Source: Treponema sp. (GTDB lineage Bacteria; Spirochaetota; Spirochaetia; Treponematales; Treponemataceae). Taken from it: a stretch of 40,431 nt of DNA. Both the position numbers and the translations under genes were made by a program. Where the stretch lies: positions 1 through 40,431 of the forward strand of contig JAFLSO010000017.1 in assembly GCA_022510925.1 (NCBI GenBank), written 5' to 3'. The stretch's first letter is position 1. The number at the start of each line of letters is the position of its first letter. The notes under the pieces were generated by a model. It was given only the letters and a program-made list of their open reading frames with translations. It ran no database searches and was not told where the DNA came from. Shown piece by piece: positions 27,512-35,459 of this stretch.

Positions 27512-27539
27512 TTGACAAAAAAAATGATTTGATACAAAT
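27512..27539 (+). promoter_or_regulatory. Candidate feoAB promoter with palindrome
   Basis: A perfect -35 box TTGACA (27512-27517) is followed by A-rich DNA and a weak -10 TACAAA (27533-27538) at a short 15-base spacing. Across that -10 lies ATTTG-ATA-CAAAT (27527-27539), a perfect palindrome with 5-base arms that could be an operator for an iron regulator. Other -35-like boxes (TTGATA 27529, TTGACT 27540) lack well-spaced -10 partners. The remaining sequence in the gap from 27404 shows nothing definite. Confidence 0.35.
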
Positions 27540-27610
27540 TTGACTCGTAAACTAGGTTTTTAATACAGCCGGAGGGAGCGTAAGCGGCAAAGAAAAAGCA
27601 TGGAGGAAAT

Positions 27611-29968
27611 ATGACACTCAAAGAACTTTCTGTAGGCCGAAGTGCTGTTATAAAGTCCGTGGGCGGCGGAGGCTCCCTGCGGCAACATTTCCTGGACATG
27701 GGCGTTATACCCGGGGCAAAAGTCCGGGTGGAAAAGCTCGCTCCGCTGGGCGACCCCATGGAGCTTACCCTGCACGGCTATGTCCTTTCGCTTAGAACTG
27801 CGGATGCCGCTGAGATAGAGGTGGAGGAGGAGCAGACTGCGGCGCAGAAAGATGATGCGGAGCCTTCGGCTGACCCTTACTTTGAGCAGGAAAGCTCCCA
27901 TCCCGGCCTGGGAGAGGAAGGCAAATTCCATGCAAAAGAAAATGAGAATCCGTTACCCGACGGCACAGTACTGAGCTTCGCGCTCGCGGGAAACCAGAAT
28001 TCGGGAAAGACCACGCTGTTCAATCAGCTTACAGGCGCGCATCAGCATATAGGGAATTTCCCCGGCGTTACAGTGGACCGGAAGAGCGGCCCCATAAAGA
28101 ATCAGAAAAATACTTTAGTGACTGACCTGCCCGGCATTTATTCCATGTCTCCGTACTCGGGCGAGGAGATAATCTCGCGCAATTTCTTACTGGATGAGAG
28201 ACCCCATGGCATAATAAACATAGTGGATGCCACAAACATAGAGCGCAATCTTTATCTTACCATGCAGCTTTTGCAGCTGGACATTCCCATGGTGGTGGCC
28301 CTGAACATGATGGACGAGGTTACGGGTAACGGCGGCTCCATAGACATAAACAGAATGGAGTCCCTTCTGGGCGTTCCTGTCATCCCCATCTCCGCGGCAA
28401 AGAATCAGGGAATAGAGGAGCTGGTGTCGCATGCGGTTCACGTGGCGCACTTTCAGGAAAAGCCGATGCGTCAGGATTTCTGTGATGAGAGAGACAATGG
28501 CGGCGCGGTGCACAGGGCGCTGCACGCGGTGGCGCACTTGATTCAGTCCCGGGCAGAAAGCATGGGGCTTCCCGCGCGTTTTGCCGCGGTTAAACTTCTG
28601 GAGGACGACGCCCTTATAAAAGAGCAGCTCGGGCTGGACCAGGGTGAGGCTGAGGCCGTGGAGCAGATAGTCGCCCTTATGGAGAAAGAGAGAGGAATGG
28701 ACCGCAGCGCTGCGGTGGCGGACATGCGCTTCTCGTTTATAAACAAAGTCTGCTCCCAGACCGTAAAAAAGCCCGGCAGGAGCAAGGAGCGCATTCGCTC
28801 GCAGAGAATAGACAGGTTCCTGACCGGCAAATTCACCGCCATACCGGTTTTCATCCTGATAATGGCGCTGGTGTTCTATCTGACGTTCAATGTGATAGGC
28901 GGCACGCTGCAGGGTCTTCTGGAGATGGGGATAGACAAGATAACAGAGCTTACCGGCGCCGCGCTCACCTCCGCGGGCACGAATGAGGTCCTTAAGGGCC
29001 TTATTATTGACGGAATATTCGCGGGCGTGGGAAGCGTCCTTTCGTTCCTGCCGATAATAGTCACGCTGTTCTTCTTCCTTTCAATTCTGGAGGACTCCGG
29101 TTATATAGCGCGCGTGGCGTTCTTCATGGACAAGCTTTTGCGCAGAATAGGACTTTCCGGGCGCAGCATAGTTCCGCTTCTGGTGGGATTCGGCTGCTCT
29201 GTGCCAGCGGTCATGGCGACCCGCACCCTGCCCAGTGAGCGCGACCGCAGGATGACAATCCTTCTTACGCCGTTCATGAGCTGCACCGCCAAGCTGCCCA
29301 TCTACGCGTTTTTTGTGAGCGCGTTTTTCCCCAGGCACGGCGCGCTTATTATGATAGGGCTCTATCTTCTAGGAATAGTGGTGAGCATAATATCAGCGCT
29401 CATTTACAAGCACACTTTGTTCAAAGGCGAGCCGGTGCCGTTCGTGATGGAGCTCCCGAATTACAGGTTCCCCAGCCTGCGTAACGTGGCGCAGCTTTTA
29501 TGGGAAAAATCAAAGGATTTCTTGATGCGCGCGTTCACCGTGATTTTTGTGGCCACGATTATCGTATGGTTCCTGCAAAGCTTCAACACGCGTTTGCAGT
29601 TCGTGGAGGATTCATCGGAAAGCATACTGGCCCTTGTGGCAGGAATTTTCGTGCCGATTTTTAAGCCGCTTGGCATGGGTGACTGGAGGATTGTAACATC
29701 GCTCATAACAGGTTTCATGGCAAAGGAGAGCGTGGTCTCTACGCTGGAGATTTTATTCGGAGAGGCCGTAAGCACGCTTCTTTCTCCGCTTACGGTGGCG
29801 AGCCTTCTGGTGTTCAGCCTGCTTTACACGCCGTGCGTGGCGGCGATAGCCTCAGTTAAGAGGGAGCTGGGCCGCTGGTGGGCTGCGGGATTAGTCGTAT
29901 GGCAGTGCCTGATAGCATGGATTTTCGCGCTCATAGTTCATCTGGCGGGCATGGCGCTGGGGGCGTAG
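27611..29968 (+). CDS. feoB: Ferrous iron transporter, FeoA-FeoB fusion
   Basis: Inner-membrane Fe(II) uptake protein of 785 residues. Residues 1-75 form a FeoA (SH3-like) domain, followed by an acidic linker (76-120) and the FeoB G-domain: G1 GNQNSGKTT near 126-134, G3 DLPGIYS, G4 NMMDE, G5 SAAKNQG. The helical GDI-like part follows, then the membrane domain with the Gate signatures GCSVPAVMATRTL and SCTAKLPIYAFF. FeoA and FeoB are separate proteins in many bacteria; the fusion is known in several anaerobes. GGAGG stands just before the ATG. A small Cys-rich gene follows after one base. Iron-dependent control is likely, but the regulator cannot be named. Confidence 0.95.
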   Translation: MTLKELSVGRSAVIKSVGGGGSLRQHFLDMGVIPGAKVRVEKLAPLGDPMELTLHGYVLSLRTADAAEIEVEEEQTAAQKDDAEPSADPYFEQESSHPGLGEEGKFHAKENENPLPDGTVLSFALAGNQNSGKTTLFNQLTGAHQHIGNFPGVTVDRKSGPIKNQKNTLVTDLPGIYSMSPYSGEEIISRNFLLDERPHGIINIVDATNIERNLYLTMQLLQLDIPMVVALNMMDEVTGNGGSIDINRMESLLGVPVIPISAAKNQGIEELVSHAVHVAHFQEKPMRQDFCDERDNGGAVHRALHAVAHLIQSRAESMGLPARFAAVKLLEDDALIKEQLGLDQGEAEAVEQIVALMEKERGMDRSAAVADMRFSFINKVCSQTVKKPGRSKERIRSQRIDRFLTGKFTAIPVFILIMALVFYLTFNVIGGTLQGLLEMGIDKITELTGAALTSAGTNEVLKGLIIDGIFAGVGSVLSFLPIIVTLFFFLSILEDSGYIARVAFFMDKLLRRIGLSGRSIVPLLVGFGCSVPAVMATRTLPSERDRRMTILLTPFMSCTAKLPIYAFFVSAFFPRHGALIMIGLYLLGIVVSIISALIYKHTLFKGEPVPFVMELPNYRFPSLRNVAQLLWEKSKDFLMRAFTVIFVATIIVWFLQSFNTRLQFVEDSSESILALVAGIFVPIFKPLGMGDWRIVTSLITGFMAKESVVSTLEILFGEAVSTLLSPLTVASLLVFSLLYTPCVAAIASVKRELGRWWAAGLVVWQCLIAWIFALIVHLAGMALGA

Positions 29969-29969
29969 T

Positions 29970-30119
29970 ATGGGAATGATAGTTACCGTGGTCCTTGGCG
30001 CGCTGATAGCGGCGGCGTTTGTGCTTGCTGTGGTTCGCATCATAAAAAAAAGAAAATCCGGCGGCTGCTCCTGCGGTTGCGGAGGCTGCGGCGGATGCGA
30101 TTCGTGCGGTAAAAAATGA
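29970..30119 (+). CDS. FeoB-associated Cys-rich membrane protein (49 residues)
   Basis: Small protein that starts one base after the feoB stop: MGMIVTVVLGALIAAAFVLA gives one membrane helix (about residues 3-23), then a basic stretch (RIIKKRKS) and a tail with six Cys in CSCGCGGCGGCDSC. This is the layout of the FeoB-associated Cys-rich membrane family, thought to help Fe(II) uptake in place of FeoC. The Cys cluster would lie in the cytosol by the positive-inside rule and could bind iron or a Fe-S cluster; that is inference. Tight spacing implies translational coupling with feoB. Confidence 0.85.
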   Translation: MGMIVTVVLGALIAAAFVLAVVRIIKKRKSGGCSCGCGGCGGCDSCGKK

Positions 30120-30131
30120 GTTTAAAAAATC

Positions 30132-30171
30132 ATGGCGGGATGCCTTGCCGCGCGCAAGCCCATCCCGCCAT
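30132..30171 (-). terminator. Intrinsic terminator of the GH64 gene
   Basis: Arms ATGGCGGGATG (30132-30142) and CATCCCGCCAT (30161-30171) pair perfectly over 11 bases, with an inner CTTGC/GCAAG stem. On the minus strand the hairpin is followed at once by GATTTTTT, a good T-run. It lies beyond the 3' end of the GH64 gene and may also mark the end of the feo transcript. Confidence 0.75.
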
Positions 30172-30202
30172 TCTAACATTCCCGCCGCGCGGGGCATAAA
30201 TT

Positions 30203-32179
30203 CTAGAATCCCAGTTTTACAACGACATTCTCCGGTGTGTAAACGTACGTAGTGGCGCTCTGGTCATTCACGTCATCATAGCAGAATCCGTATGCAAGAC
30301 CGCCGCTCTCGCTTATTTTATGCCATGCGCCCGCATACCAGTTACATCTCCACCAGGAATTTGAACCGTAAAGATCACCACGGTAATAGAACTCCGGGTT
30401 ATTCCAGTGAGTGTCAGGCGGAAGATGCGCCACGCCTCTGTTAAACGCCGCGCAAATCCAGGCCTCAAGAGCAAGCTCCATCTCATTGCCACTCGCCAGG
30501 ACTTCGTATCCCTCAAGGACCATGCTGGTGGTAGGTTTACCGCGCACAGTATATATCTCGCCTACCTTGCCCATTTGGTTGCCGTCCTTGCTTTCAGTGC
30601 ATTCGAAATAAAGATTAGTTCCGTCACCGGATATAGTGAACACGCCTTTTGGATGAGTGACGGAGCCGGAATGGGTCTTATAATAATCCCAGACATAATC
30701 CACATAGTCATTGAAATAATTTCCGTATTTATCTCCGGTGCGCTCGTCAAAGCCTTTTTTTCCTGGAGCCACTATGCGATATGTTCCCGCCAGCGTATTG
30801 AATTCATCCGGGCAGTAATTTTTGAATGAGTCCCAGATTTCTGCCCGTGTCTTTGACAGTCCTGTAGTCTGTACTGTGTCTTGTGTATCTTTCGTTTTAC
30901 CGAAGACATTTATAAGCACCGGGAACCCGAGCTGATCCACCTGCGTTGTGTTGACCCAGAATCCGTTTGTTGCGACTGAGAATTCAAGCCAGTCATAATA
31001 TTTATTGTAATTAGGATCTGACGGGTTAGCCAGAGATGGCGAGGCGTATCCCTGCATAGTTCCGTTGCCTTTCATTGTGAGAGGCTGACCGTAACTGTAG
31101 AAAATGCGTCCGCTCTGCATCAGCGGCATCTCTATTCCGCTCTCCTTTATATCGCTGAATTTAATCTCCCACTTAGAGCTTGATGTTGTTCCTATGGCAT
31201 GAAGCTTTCCGTCAGGCGTGACATAGCAATAGCCGCCCACCGCTACATTGTCAGGATTTGCAGTGGAAGGAGTGGTAGCCGCCACCTGACACAAGGCGTA
31301 TAGATATATCTCATCATCGGACCAGACGTTTCCTGTGGAATTTGTGAATTGGAATACAACTGAGCTCCAGCTGTTAAGATTCTTTCTACGAGCGACATCA
31401 TCAGTTGAGGTTGTAATGCCGCTTACGGAGGGAGAAGGTCTTACTTCCGAGACTGCCCCTGCACCATGCCCGTTCTCATAAGTGCCGTCATCCCCGGAAT
31501 TTCCCGGGTTATTGTTCCCGCTGTTTCCAGAATTATCTCCGGGAACATCCAGCTTGTTTCCCACCCGCTCAAAAGAGATGCCTTCCTCCGTGATGTCAAA
31601 TTCCTCATCGTTTGTGTTGAGTTTTCCAATAAACGGAACTGTTATTTTATAAAGGCCTCCGTTCACGTTCATGTGGAGTACAAGGCTGTGCTTTATCTCT
31701 GTGATAAACTCGGCCTTTTCAAAACCCACTCCCCATCTGCGGCTTTTGCTAGAGGAGGATGACTCGCCAGATAAAAGATTCGTGAAACTGATTGTGTTGT
31801 CTATGACAGGCTTGTACTTATCCAGTGTTATGAGGTCAGAATCTTTCACTGCGAAAGCGGAATTTTCCCACTCTGCGATAAGATGAATCCATGCGCCTCC
31901 TACGGCAGTCTTTATTTTTACAGAAAAGTTATCCTCTATGTTTTCAGGACTTATGGTGGTATCCGTTGTGCTGTCAGAGCTCATTGTTCCGTCAGTGTTC
32001 GGGGAGTTGTCAGAGCTCGTTGTTTCGTTAGTGTTCGTGGAGCTGCCGGAAGTTGAAGAATTGGAGGAGGTGCTACTTTCCGATCCCGGCGTTATCGTGG
32101 CGTCAATTGTGGTATTAAAATTGCATGCGGCCAGGGTCAGTGAGGCTGAGAGCAGACATAGAAGGGAAAATCTTTTCAT
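30203..32179 (-). CDS. Secreted lipoprotein beta-1,3-glucanase, GH64 family
   Basis: Lipoprotein of 658 residues (signal MKRFSLLCLLSASLTLAAC, Cys19) followed by a long Ser/Thr/Asn linker, an all-beta domain (about 70-190), a Gly/Asn-rich linker and a C-terminal catalytic region (about 240-658) with the marks of GH64 laminaripentaose-producing endo-1,3-beta-glucanases: VVFQFTNST, DWLEFS (Glu near 398, probable catalytic acid), NTTQVDQLG (Asp near 415, probable partner) and GLAYGFCYDDVNDQS. It should cut beta-1,3-glucan at the cell surface. The start is ATG 32179 with AAGGAG 5 bases ahead; an upstream in-frame codon at 32332 would destroy the signal peptide. It follows the GH16 gene but has its own copy of the shared promoter element. 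DNA is more A+T-rich than the neighbours, which hints at acquisition. Confidence 0.85.
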   Translation of the reverse strand: MKRFSLLCLLSASLTLAACNFNTTIDATITPGSESSTSSNSSTSGSSTNTNETTSSDNSPNTDGTMSSDSTTDTTISPENIEDNFSVKIKTAVGGAWIHLIAEWENSAFAVKDSDLITLDKYKPVIDNTISFTNLLSGESSSSSKSRRWGVGFEKAEFITEIKHSLVLHMNVNGGLYKITVPFIGKLNTNDEEFDITEEGISFERVGNKLDVPGDNSGNSGNNNPGNSGDDGTYENGHGAGAVSEVRPSPSVSGITTSTDDVARRKNLNSWSSVVFQFTNSTGNVWSDDEIYLYALCQVAATTPSTANPDNVAVGGYCYVTPDGKLHAIGTTSSSKWEIKFSDIKESGIEMPLMQSGRIFYSYGQPLTMKGNGTMQGYASPSLANPSDPNYNKYYDWLEFSVATNGFWVNTTQVDQLGFPVLINVFGKTKDTQDTVQTTGLSKTRAEIWDSFKNYCPDEFNTLAGTYRIVAPGKKGFDERTGDKYGNYFNDYVDYVWDYYKTHSGSVTHPKGVFTISGDGTNLYFECTESKDGNQMGKVGEIYTVRGKPTTSMVLEGYEVLASGNEMELALEAWICAAFNRGVAHLPPDTHWNNPEFYYRGDLYGSNSWWRCNWYAGAWHKISESGGLAYGFCYDDVNDQSATTYVYTPENVVVKLGF

Positions 32180-32214
32180 ACGTACTCCTTGTGTTTTAAG
32201 GGCTTGGAGATTTC

Positions 32215-32238
32215 CTTGAAGGCACGGAGCCTTACAAG
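32215..32238 (-). other. Hairpin in the GH64 leader
   Basis: CTTGAAGGC and GCCTTACAAG pair around ACGGA with one bulged base, so about 36 bases upstream of the GH64 start codon the mRNA can form a nine-pair stem. No T-run follows. It may affect stability or translation. Confidence 0.4.
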
Positions 32239-32255
32239 CCGGGTTCTGTTTATGA

Positions 32256-32309
32256 CTAATTTTACTATACGGAGCGGAACAAAAATATTGGTAAGTTTTC
32301 GGAATGGTT
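32256..32309 (-). promoter_or_regulatory. Upstream element of the GH64 gene, copy 2
   Basis: On the minus strand: conserved block TTCCGAAAACT (32304-32294), CAATA, a T-rich stretch, GCTCCG and the -10 box TAAAAT (32264-32259), with no consensus -35. It matches the GH16 upstream region at about 70% by eye with the same overall spacing. Expected transcript start near 32252, leader about 72 bases. Confidence 0.55.
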
Positions 32310-32327
32310 GTTAGTTTTGGTGGAATT

Positions 32328-32355
32328 CCCATGGCAGAGGCCGTTCCGCCATGGG
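32328..32355. other. Hairpin between the GH16 and GH64 genes
   Basis: CCCATGGC (32328-32335) and GCCATGGG (32348-32355) form an 8-pair stem with a 12-base loop just after the GH16 stop codon. There is no T-run on the minus strand, so it is more likely an mRNA 3' stabiliser or weak terminator. Confidence 0.4.
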
Positions 32356-32362
32356 GTAAGGG

Positions 32363-33841
32363 TTACTCAGTGATATAAACGTGGTCTACCCAAATGGTTT
32401 GAACAACGGTAGAAACAAATCCAAGTTGTGTTAGTGTATCTGCTGCGCCAAGGTCTATTTCCACATCAATCCATTGGTATTTTCCATCAGGAGAGACGGT
32501 TGTAAAAAATTCCTTATCTGGTTTAACGGGTTTTATACTGAAATTATGGCCTGCATATACGCTTAGATGGAGCTTTGAATTTGCGCTGTAAGAAAGTGGG
32601 CTTAAATTCCATCCACCACAGGAATTCTCACCGCTTAAATACTGGAACTCTATTTGCTTAAGCACATCATTTCCCGCATTGTAATCTTTCCATGCCCAAC
32701 CTCCGTTCCAGACGTCACCACCTGTAATCTGATATGCGGAGGTCTTTTTGGAATCATAAATTATTTTTGCTCCGCTTGGGATTGTTTTTGTAACTGTAGA
32801 GGTAGGTGTGCTTAGTCCATCGTTTCTATCCGTGTACCCGGAATCTTTTTGCCATACACGAACATAATCTATTTCCATAGTGCTTGACGTAAAATCAGCG
32901 GGAACGTCCCCTCCTAAGCCTCCTCCCACGGCAAGATTTATGATAATGTAGAATTCATCGTTAAAAGGCCATGGGGCTGTATCATAACTTACAGGAGTGT
33001 ATGTGAATACTTTTACATCATCATAGTACCAGTCTATGTGGTCATCGTCCCAGTTTACCGCATATTTGTGGAACTTTCCGTCACTGAACTTGACGGAAGC
33101 CTTTTTTGAAAATACGGGAGATCCGCCAAAACCTGCGTTGCAATGAAGAGTTCCATATACCGTGTCGCTCTGCCAAAGATTTACGCTTGATTCCATGATG
33201 TCTATCTCTCCGCTTTTTGGCCATCCATTCCCATCATAGATGTCATTGTTAAGCATCCAGAATGCCGGCCATACTCCGCGGTCATTAGGAATTTTCGCGC
33301 TCATCTCTATGTATCCATATTTAAATGTATTAAGTCCGCGCGTAACAATACGGCCGCTTGTATAATTCATTCCGTTGCAGACTTCTTTTTTGGCTACAAT
33401 TTTTAAAGTTCCGTCACTTACATAAGTGTTTTTCGGGTTGTTGTCGGAATACCATTGCAGCTCTCCGTTTCCCCATCTGTCGTTTTTTGGATTTTTTCCG
33501 TCTGAGCACGCCTGCCATCCGTCTCCTATATCGTACCACCAGTTATCGCTTAAAGGCGTTCCGTCAGCATCTGACCTGTCAAATTCATCGTTCCATACCA
33601 GATGGTATCCGCTCAAAAGAGAACCTATACCCCCCCCGGTACTATCCCCTGAGACAGTTCCGTTCTCGGAAGAGCTTCCCGAGCCGGGGCCTGAATTTTC
33701 CGTGCCGCCTGTGTCGGTGTTCTCTGAGCCGGTGCCGTTGCTGCCGGAGGAGCCTGCGTTCGGGTCGAACAACTGGCATCCCGCGAAACTAAAGAATAGA
33801 GAGGCTGCAATCATGGGGAAGAGTAGTTTTAGTTTTTTCAT
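32363..33841 (-). CDS. Secreted lipoprotein beta-1,3-glucanase, GH16 family
   Basis: Lipoprotein of 492 residues: signal MKKLKLLFPMIAASLFFSFAGC (Cys22), a Gly/Ser/Asn-rich linker to about residue 75, the GH16 catalytic domain (about 78-340) and a C-terminal carbohydrate-binding-like beta domain (about 355-492). The catalytic motif GEIDIMES near 210-217 carries nucleophile and acid/base Glu. NDEFDRSDADG, WPAFWMLN and EIDYVRVWQ are typical of laminarinases. It should cleave internal beta-1,3 bonds of laminarin-like glucans and would complement the GH64 enzyme. A run of eight G in the coding strand (33637-33630) encodes the Gly triplet at the linker end; see findings. The start at 33841 has GGAG 5-6 bases ahead; an earlier TTG at 33883 is unlikely. 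DNA is A+T-rich relative to hisD next door. Confidence 0.92.
   Translation of the reverse strand: MKKLKLLFPMIAASLFFSFAGCQLFDPNAGSSGSNGTGSENTDTGGTENSGPGSGSSSENGTVSGDSTGGGIGSLLSGYHLVWNDEFDRSDADGTPLSDNWWYDIGDGWQACSDGKNPKNDRWGNGELQWYSDNNPKNTYVSDGTLKIVAKKEVCNGMNYTSGRIVTRGLNTFKYGYIEMSAKIPNDRGVWPAFWMLNNDIYDGNGWPKSGEIDIMESSVNLWQSDTVYGTLHCNAGFGGSPVFSKKASVKFSDGKFHKYAVNWDDDHIDWYYDDVKVFTYTPVSYDTAPWPFNDEFYIIINLAVGGGLGGDVPADFTSSTMEIDYVRVWQKDSGYTDRNDGLSTPTSTVTKTIPSGAKIIYDSKKTSAYQITGGDVWNGGWAWKDYNAGNDVLKQIEFQYLSGENSCGGWNLSPLSYSANSKLHLSVYAGHNFSIKPVKPDKEFFTTVSPDGKYQWIDVEIDLGAADTLTQLGFVSTVVQTIWVDHVYITE
33630..33637 (-). repeat. Poly-G run (G8 on the coding strand) in the GH16 gene
   Basis: Eight consecutive C on the plus strand, G on the coding strand, at the junction of linker and catalytic domain. 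Loss of one G gives GTA TAG, an immediate stop; gain of one gives a stop about 15 codons later. Confidence 0.9.
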
Positions 33842-33914
33842 ACGCGCTCCGTTATTTAAGTTGTGCTTCTGCCCGTCACGCAAGGCTTTGCCCGGCAGAT
33901 TGAATTTTTAACGG

Positions 33915-33970
33915 CTAAATTCTACTCCCGGAGCTAAAATAAAAGTATTAGTTCAGTTTTCGGAAAAGTT
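33915..33970 (-). promoter_or_regulatory. Upstream element of the GH16 gene, copy 1
   Basis: On the minus strand: TTCCGAAAACT (33965-33955), TAATA, a T-rich stretch, GCTCCG and the -10 box TAGAAT (33924-33919); no consensus -35. The same order and spacing occur before the GH64 gene. Expected transcript start near 33912, leader about 70 bases. Confidence 0.55.
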
Positions 33971-34014
33971 GCGATTTTTGGCACTGCGCGCGGCACGGTT
34001 TTTGGCGCGGGATA

Positions 34015-34043
34015 TGGAAAGAGAGCGCGCAATCTGATATAAT
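34015..34043 (+). promoter_or_regulatory. Promoter of the hisD-def-fmt operon
   Basis: Consensus -10 TATAAT (34038-34043) with an extended TG at 34035-34036; -35 TGGAAA (34015-34020) at 17 bases. Leader of about 23 bases with GGAG (34063-34066) before ATG 34073. Confidence 0.7.
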
Positions 34044-34072
34044 GCTCTTCCATAATAAAAACGGAGCGGTGG

Positions 34073-35443
34073 ATGATTACTATTCAAAAAGCGAGCGATG
34101 TGGAAGAGTCTTTCTTTGACGGCCGTGATTTTTCAGGCACGCCGGACACAGTGCGCGCCGTGCTTGAGAACGTTAAGTCCGGCGGGGATGCCGCTCTGCG
34201 CGAATACAGCGCTAAATTCGATGTGTCCGCTCCCGCGCGGTTCGAGATTTCCGGGGAGGACATGGAGCATGCCGCGGAAAGAATGAGGCGGGAGAATCCC
34301 GGTCTTTATGACTCGCTCTGCTATTCCCGCGACCTTGCGCTCAGGTTCGCCAGAAAGCAGCGCGAGTGTTTCACGGATTTTGAGACTGAGCTGGAGCCGG
34401 GGCTTTTCGCCGGGCAGAGGAACATCCCTGTGGAGCGCGCGGGCGTTTATGTTCCCGCCGGCAGGTTCCCTTTAGTATCTACCGTGGTCATGACGGTTGC
34501 TCCGGCCGTGGCGGCAGGCGTGAAAGAGATAATACTGTGCACTCCGCCACGTGTTCATCCGCAGGACAGGGCGCGTGCAGGCAGTGAGGCCAGGGGTGTG
34601 CCGGGTGCCGCGCTTATCGGGGGGCTTCCTTACGCTGACGAGAACATAATGGCGGCGGCATACATTTGCGGCGTTACAAAAGCGTTCGCATGCGGCGGCG
34701 CTCAGGCGGTGGGGGCCATGGCGTTCGGCACGCAGAGCATTCCCCGCGCGGACGTCATAGTGGGGCCGGGAAACAAATTTGTCGCTGAGGCAAAGAAACT
34801 GGTGTACGGAACTGTGGGCATAGACATGGTGGCGGGTCCCACTGAAGTGCTCATAATCGCCGATGACAGCGCAGATCCCGCATGGGTCGCCTCTGATTTG
34901 CTCGCTCAGGCAGAGCATGACGTGGTGGCACAGCCCGTGCTGGTCACTCCGAGCGAAAGTCTGGCCCTAAAAGTGGCGGAGGAGATAGACAGGCAGCTTA
35001 AGACCCTGCCCACAAAAGACACCGCGGAGCAGAGCATAAGGAATTTCGGGCGAATCATAATAACGTCGTCTCTGGAGGAAGCCGCGGAGATTGCCGACCG
35101 CAAGGCGCCGGAGCATCTGGAGCTGGCGATGGACAGCGGGGAGACGCGAGACAGGATTGCCTCTTTAGTACACAATTACGGCTCGCTTTTCATAGGGCAC
35201 AGCGCGGCGGAGGTTCTGGGCGATTACGCGGCGGGCTTGAACCACACTCTGCCCACGTCAGGCAGCGCCCGCTTTACGGGCGGTCTTTCAGTCCGGGTGT
35301 TCCTTAAGACTGTGACCACTTTGCGCGCGGAGCCTGGCTCCGAGGGAGTTTTAAAATCCGCAGGCGCCGCCGGGATATTAGGTGATGCGGAAGGACTTGC
35401 CGCCCATGCGCGCGCGGCTCGTCTGCGGCTTGGTACAGAATAA
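34073..35443 (+). CDS. hisD: Histidinol dehydrogenase
   Basis: Zinc- and NAD-dependent cytosolic enzyme of 456 residues that carries out the last two oxidations of histidine synthesis. Seen motifs: ERAGVYVPAGRFPLVSTVVM, VGPGNKFVAEAKKLVYG, GIDMVAGPTEVLIIAD, the zinc-site block LLAQAEHD, APEHLEL and GLNHTLPT. Length is normal or slightly long because of a C-terminal Ala/Arg-rich tail. It is the first gene of a run hisD-def-fmt-PASTA with short gaps. The other his genes seen here (hisA-IE) are far away and have a separate promoter, so the histidine pathway is not one operon in this genome. Confidence 0.96.
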   Translation: MITIQKASDVEESFFDGRDFSGTPDTVRAVLENVKSGGDAALREYSAKFDVSAPARFEISGEDMEHAAERMRRENPGLYDSLCYSRDLALRFARKQRECFTDFETELEPGLFAGQRNIPVERAGVYVPAGRFPLVSTVVMTVAPAVAAGVKEIILCTPPRVHPQDRARAGSEARGVPGAALIGGLPYADENIMAAAYICGVTKAFACGGAQAVGAMAFGTQSIPRADVIVGPGNKFVAEAKKLVYGTVGIDMVAGPTEVLIIADDSADPAWVASDLLAQAEHDVVAQPVLVTPSESLALKVAEEIDRQLKTLPTKDTAEQSIRNFGRIIITSSLEEAAEIADRKAPEHLELAMDSGETRDRIASLVHNYGSLFIGHSAAEVLGDYAAGLNHTLPTSGSARFTGGLSVRVFLKTVTTLRAEPGSEGVLKSAGAAGILGDAEGLAAHARAARLRLGTE

Positions 35444-35459
35444 TGGCGGAGGAATCAGA

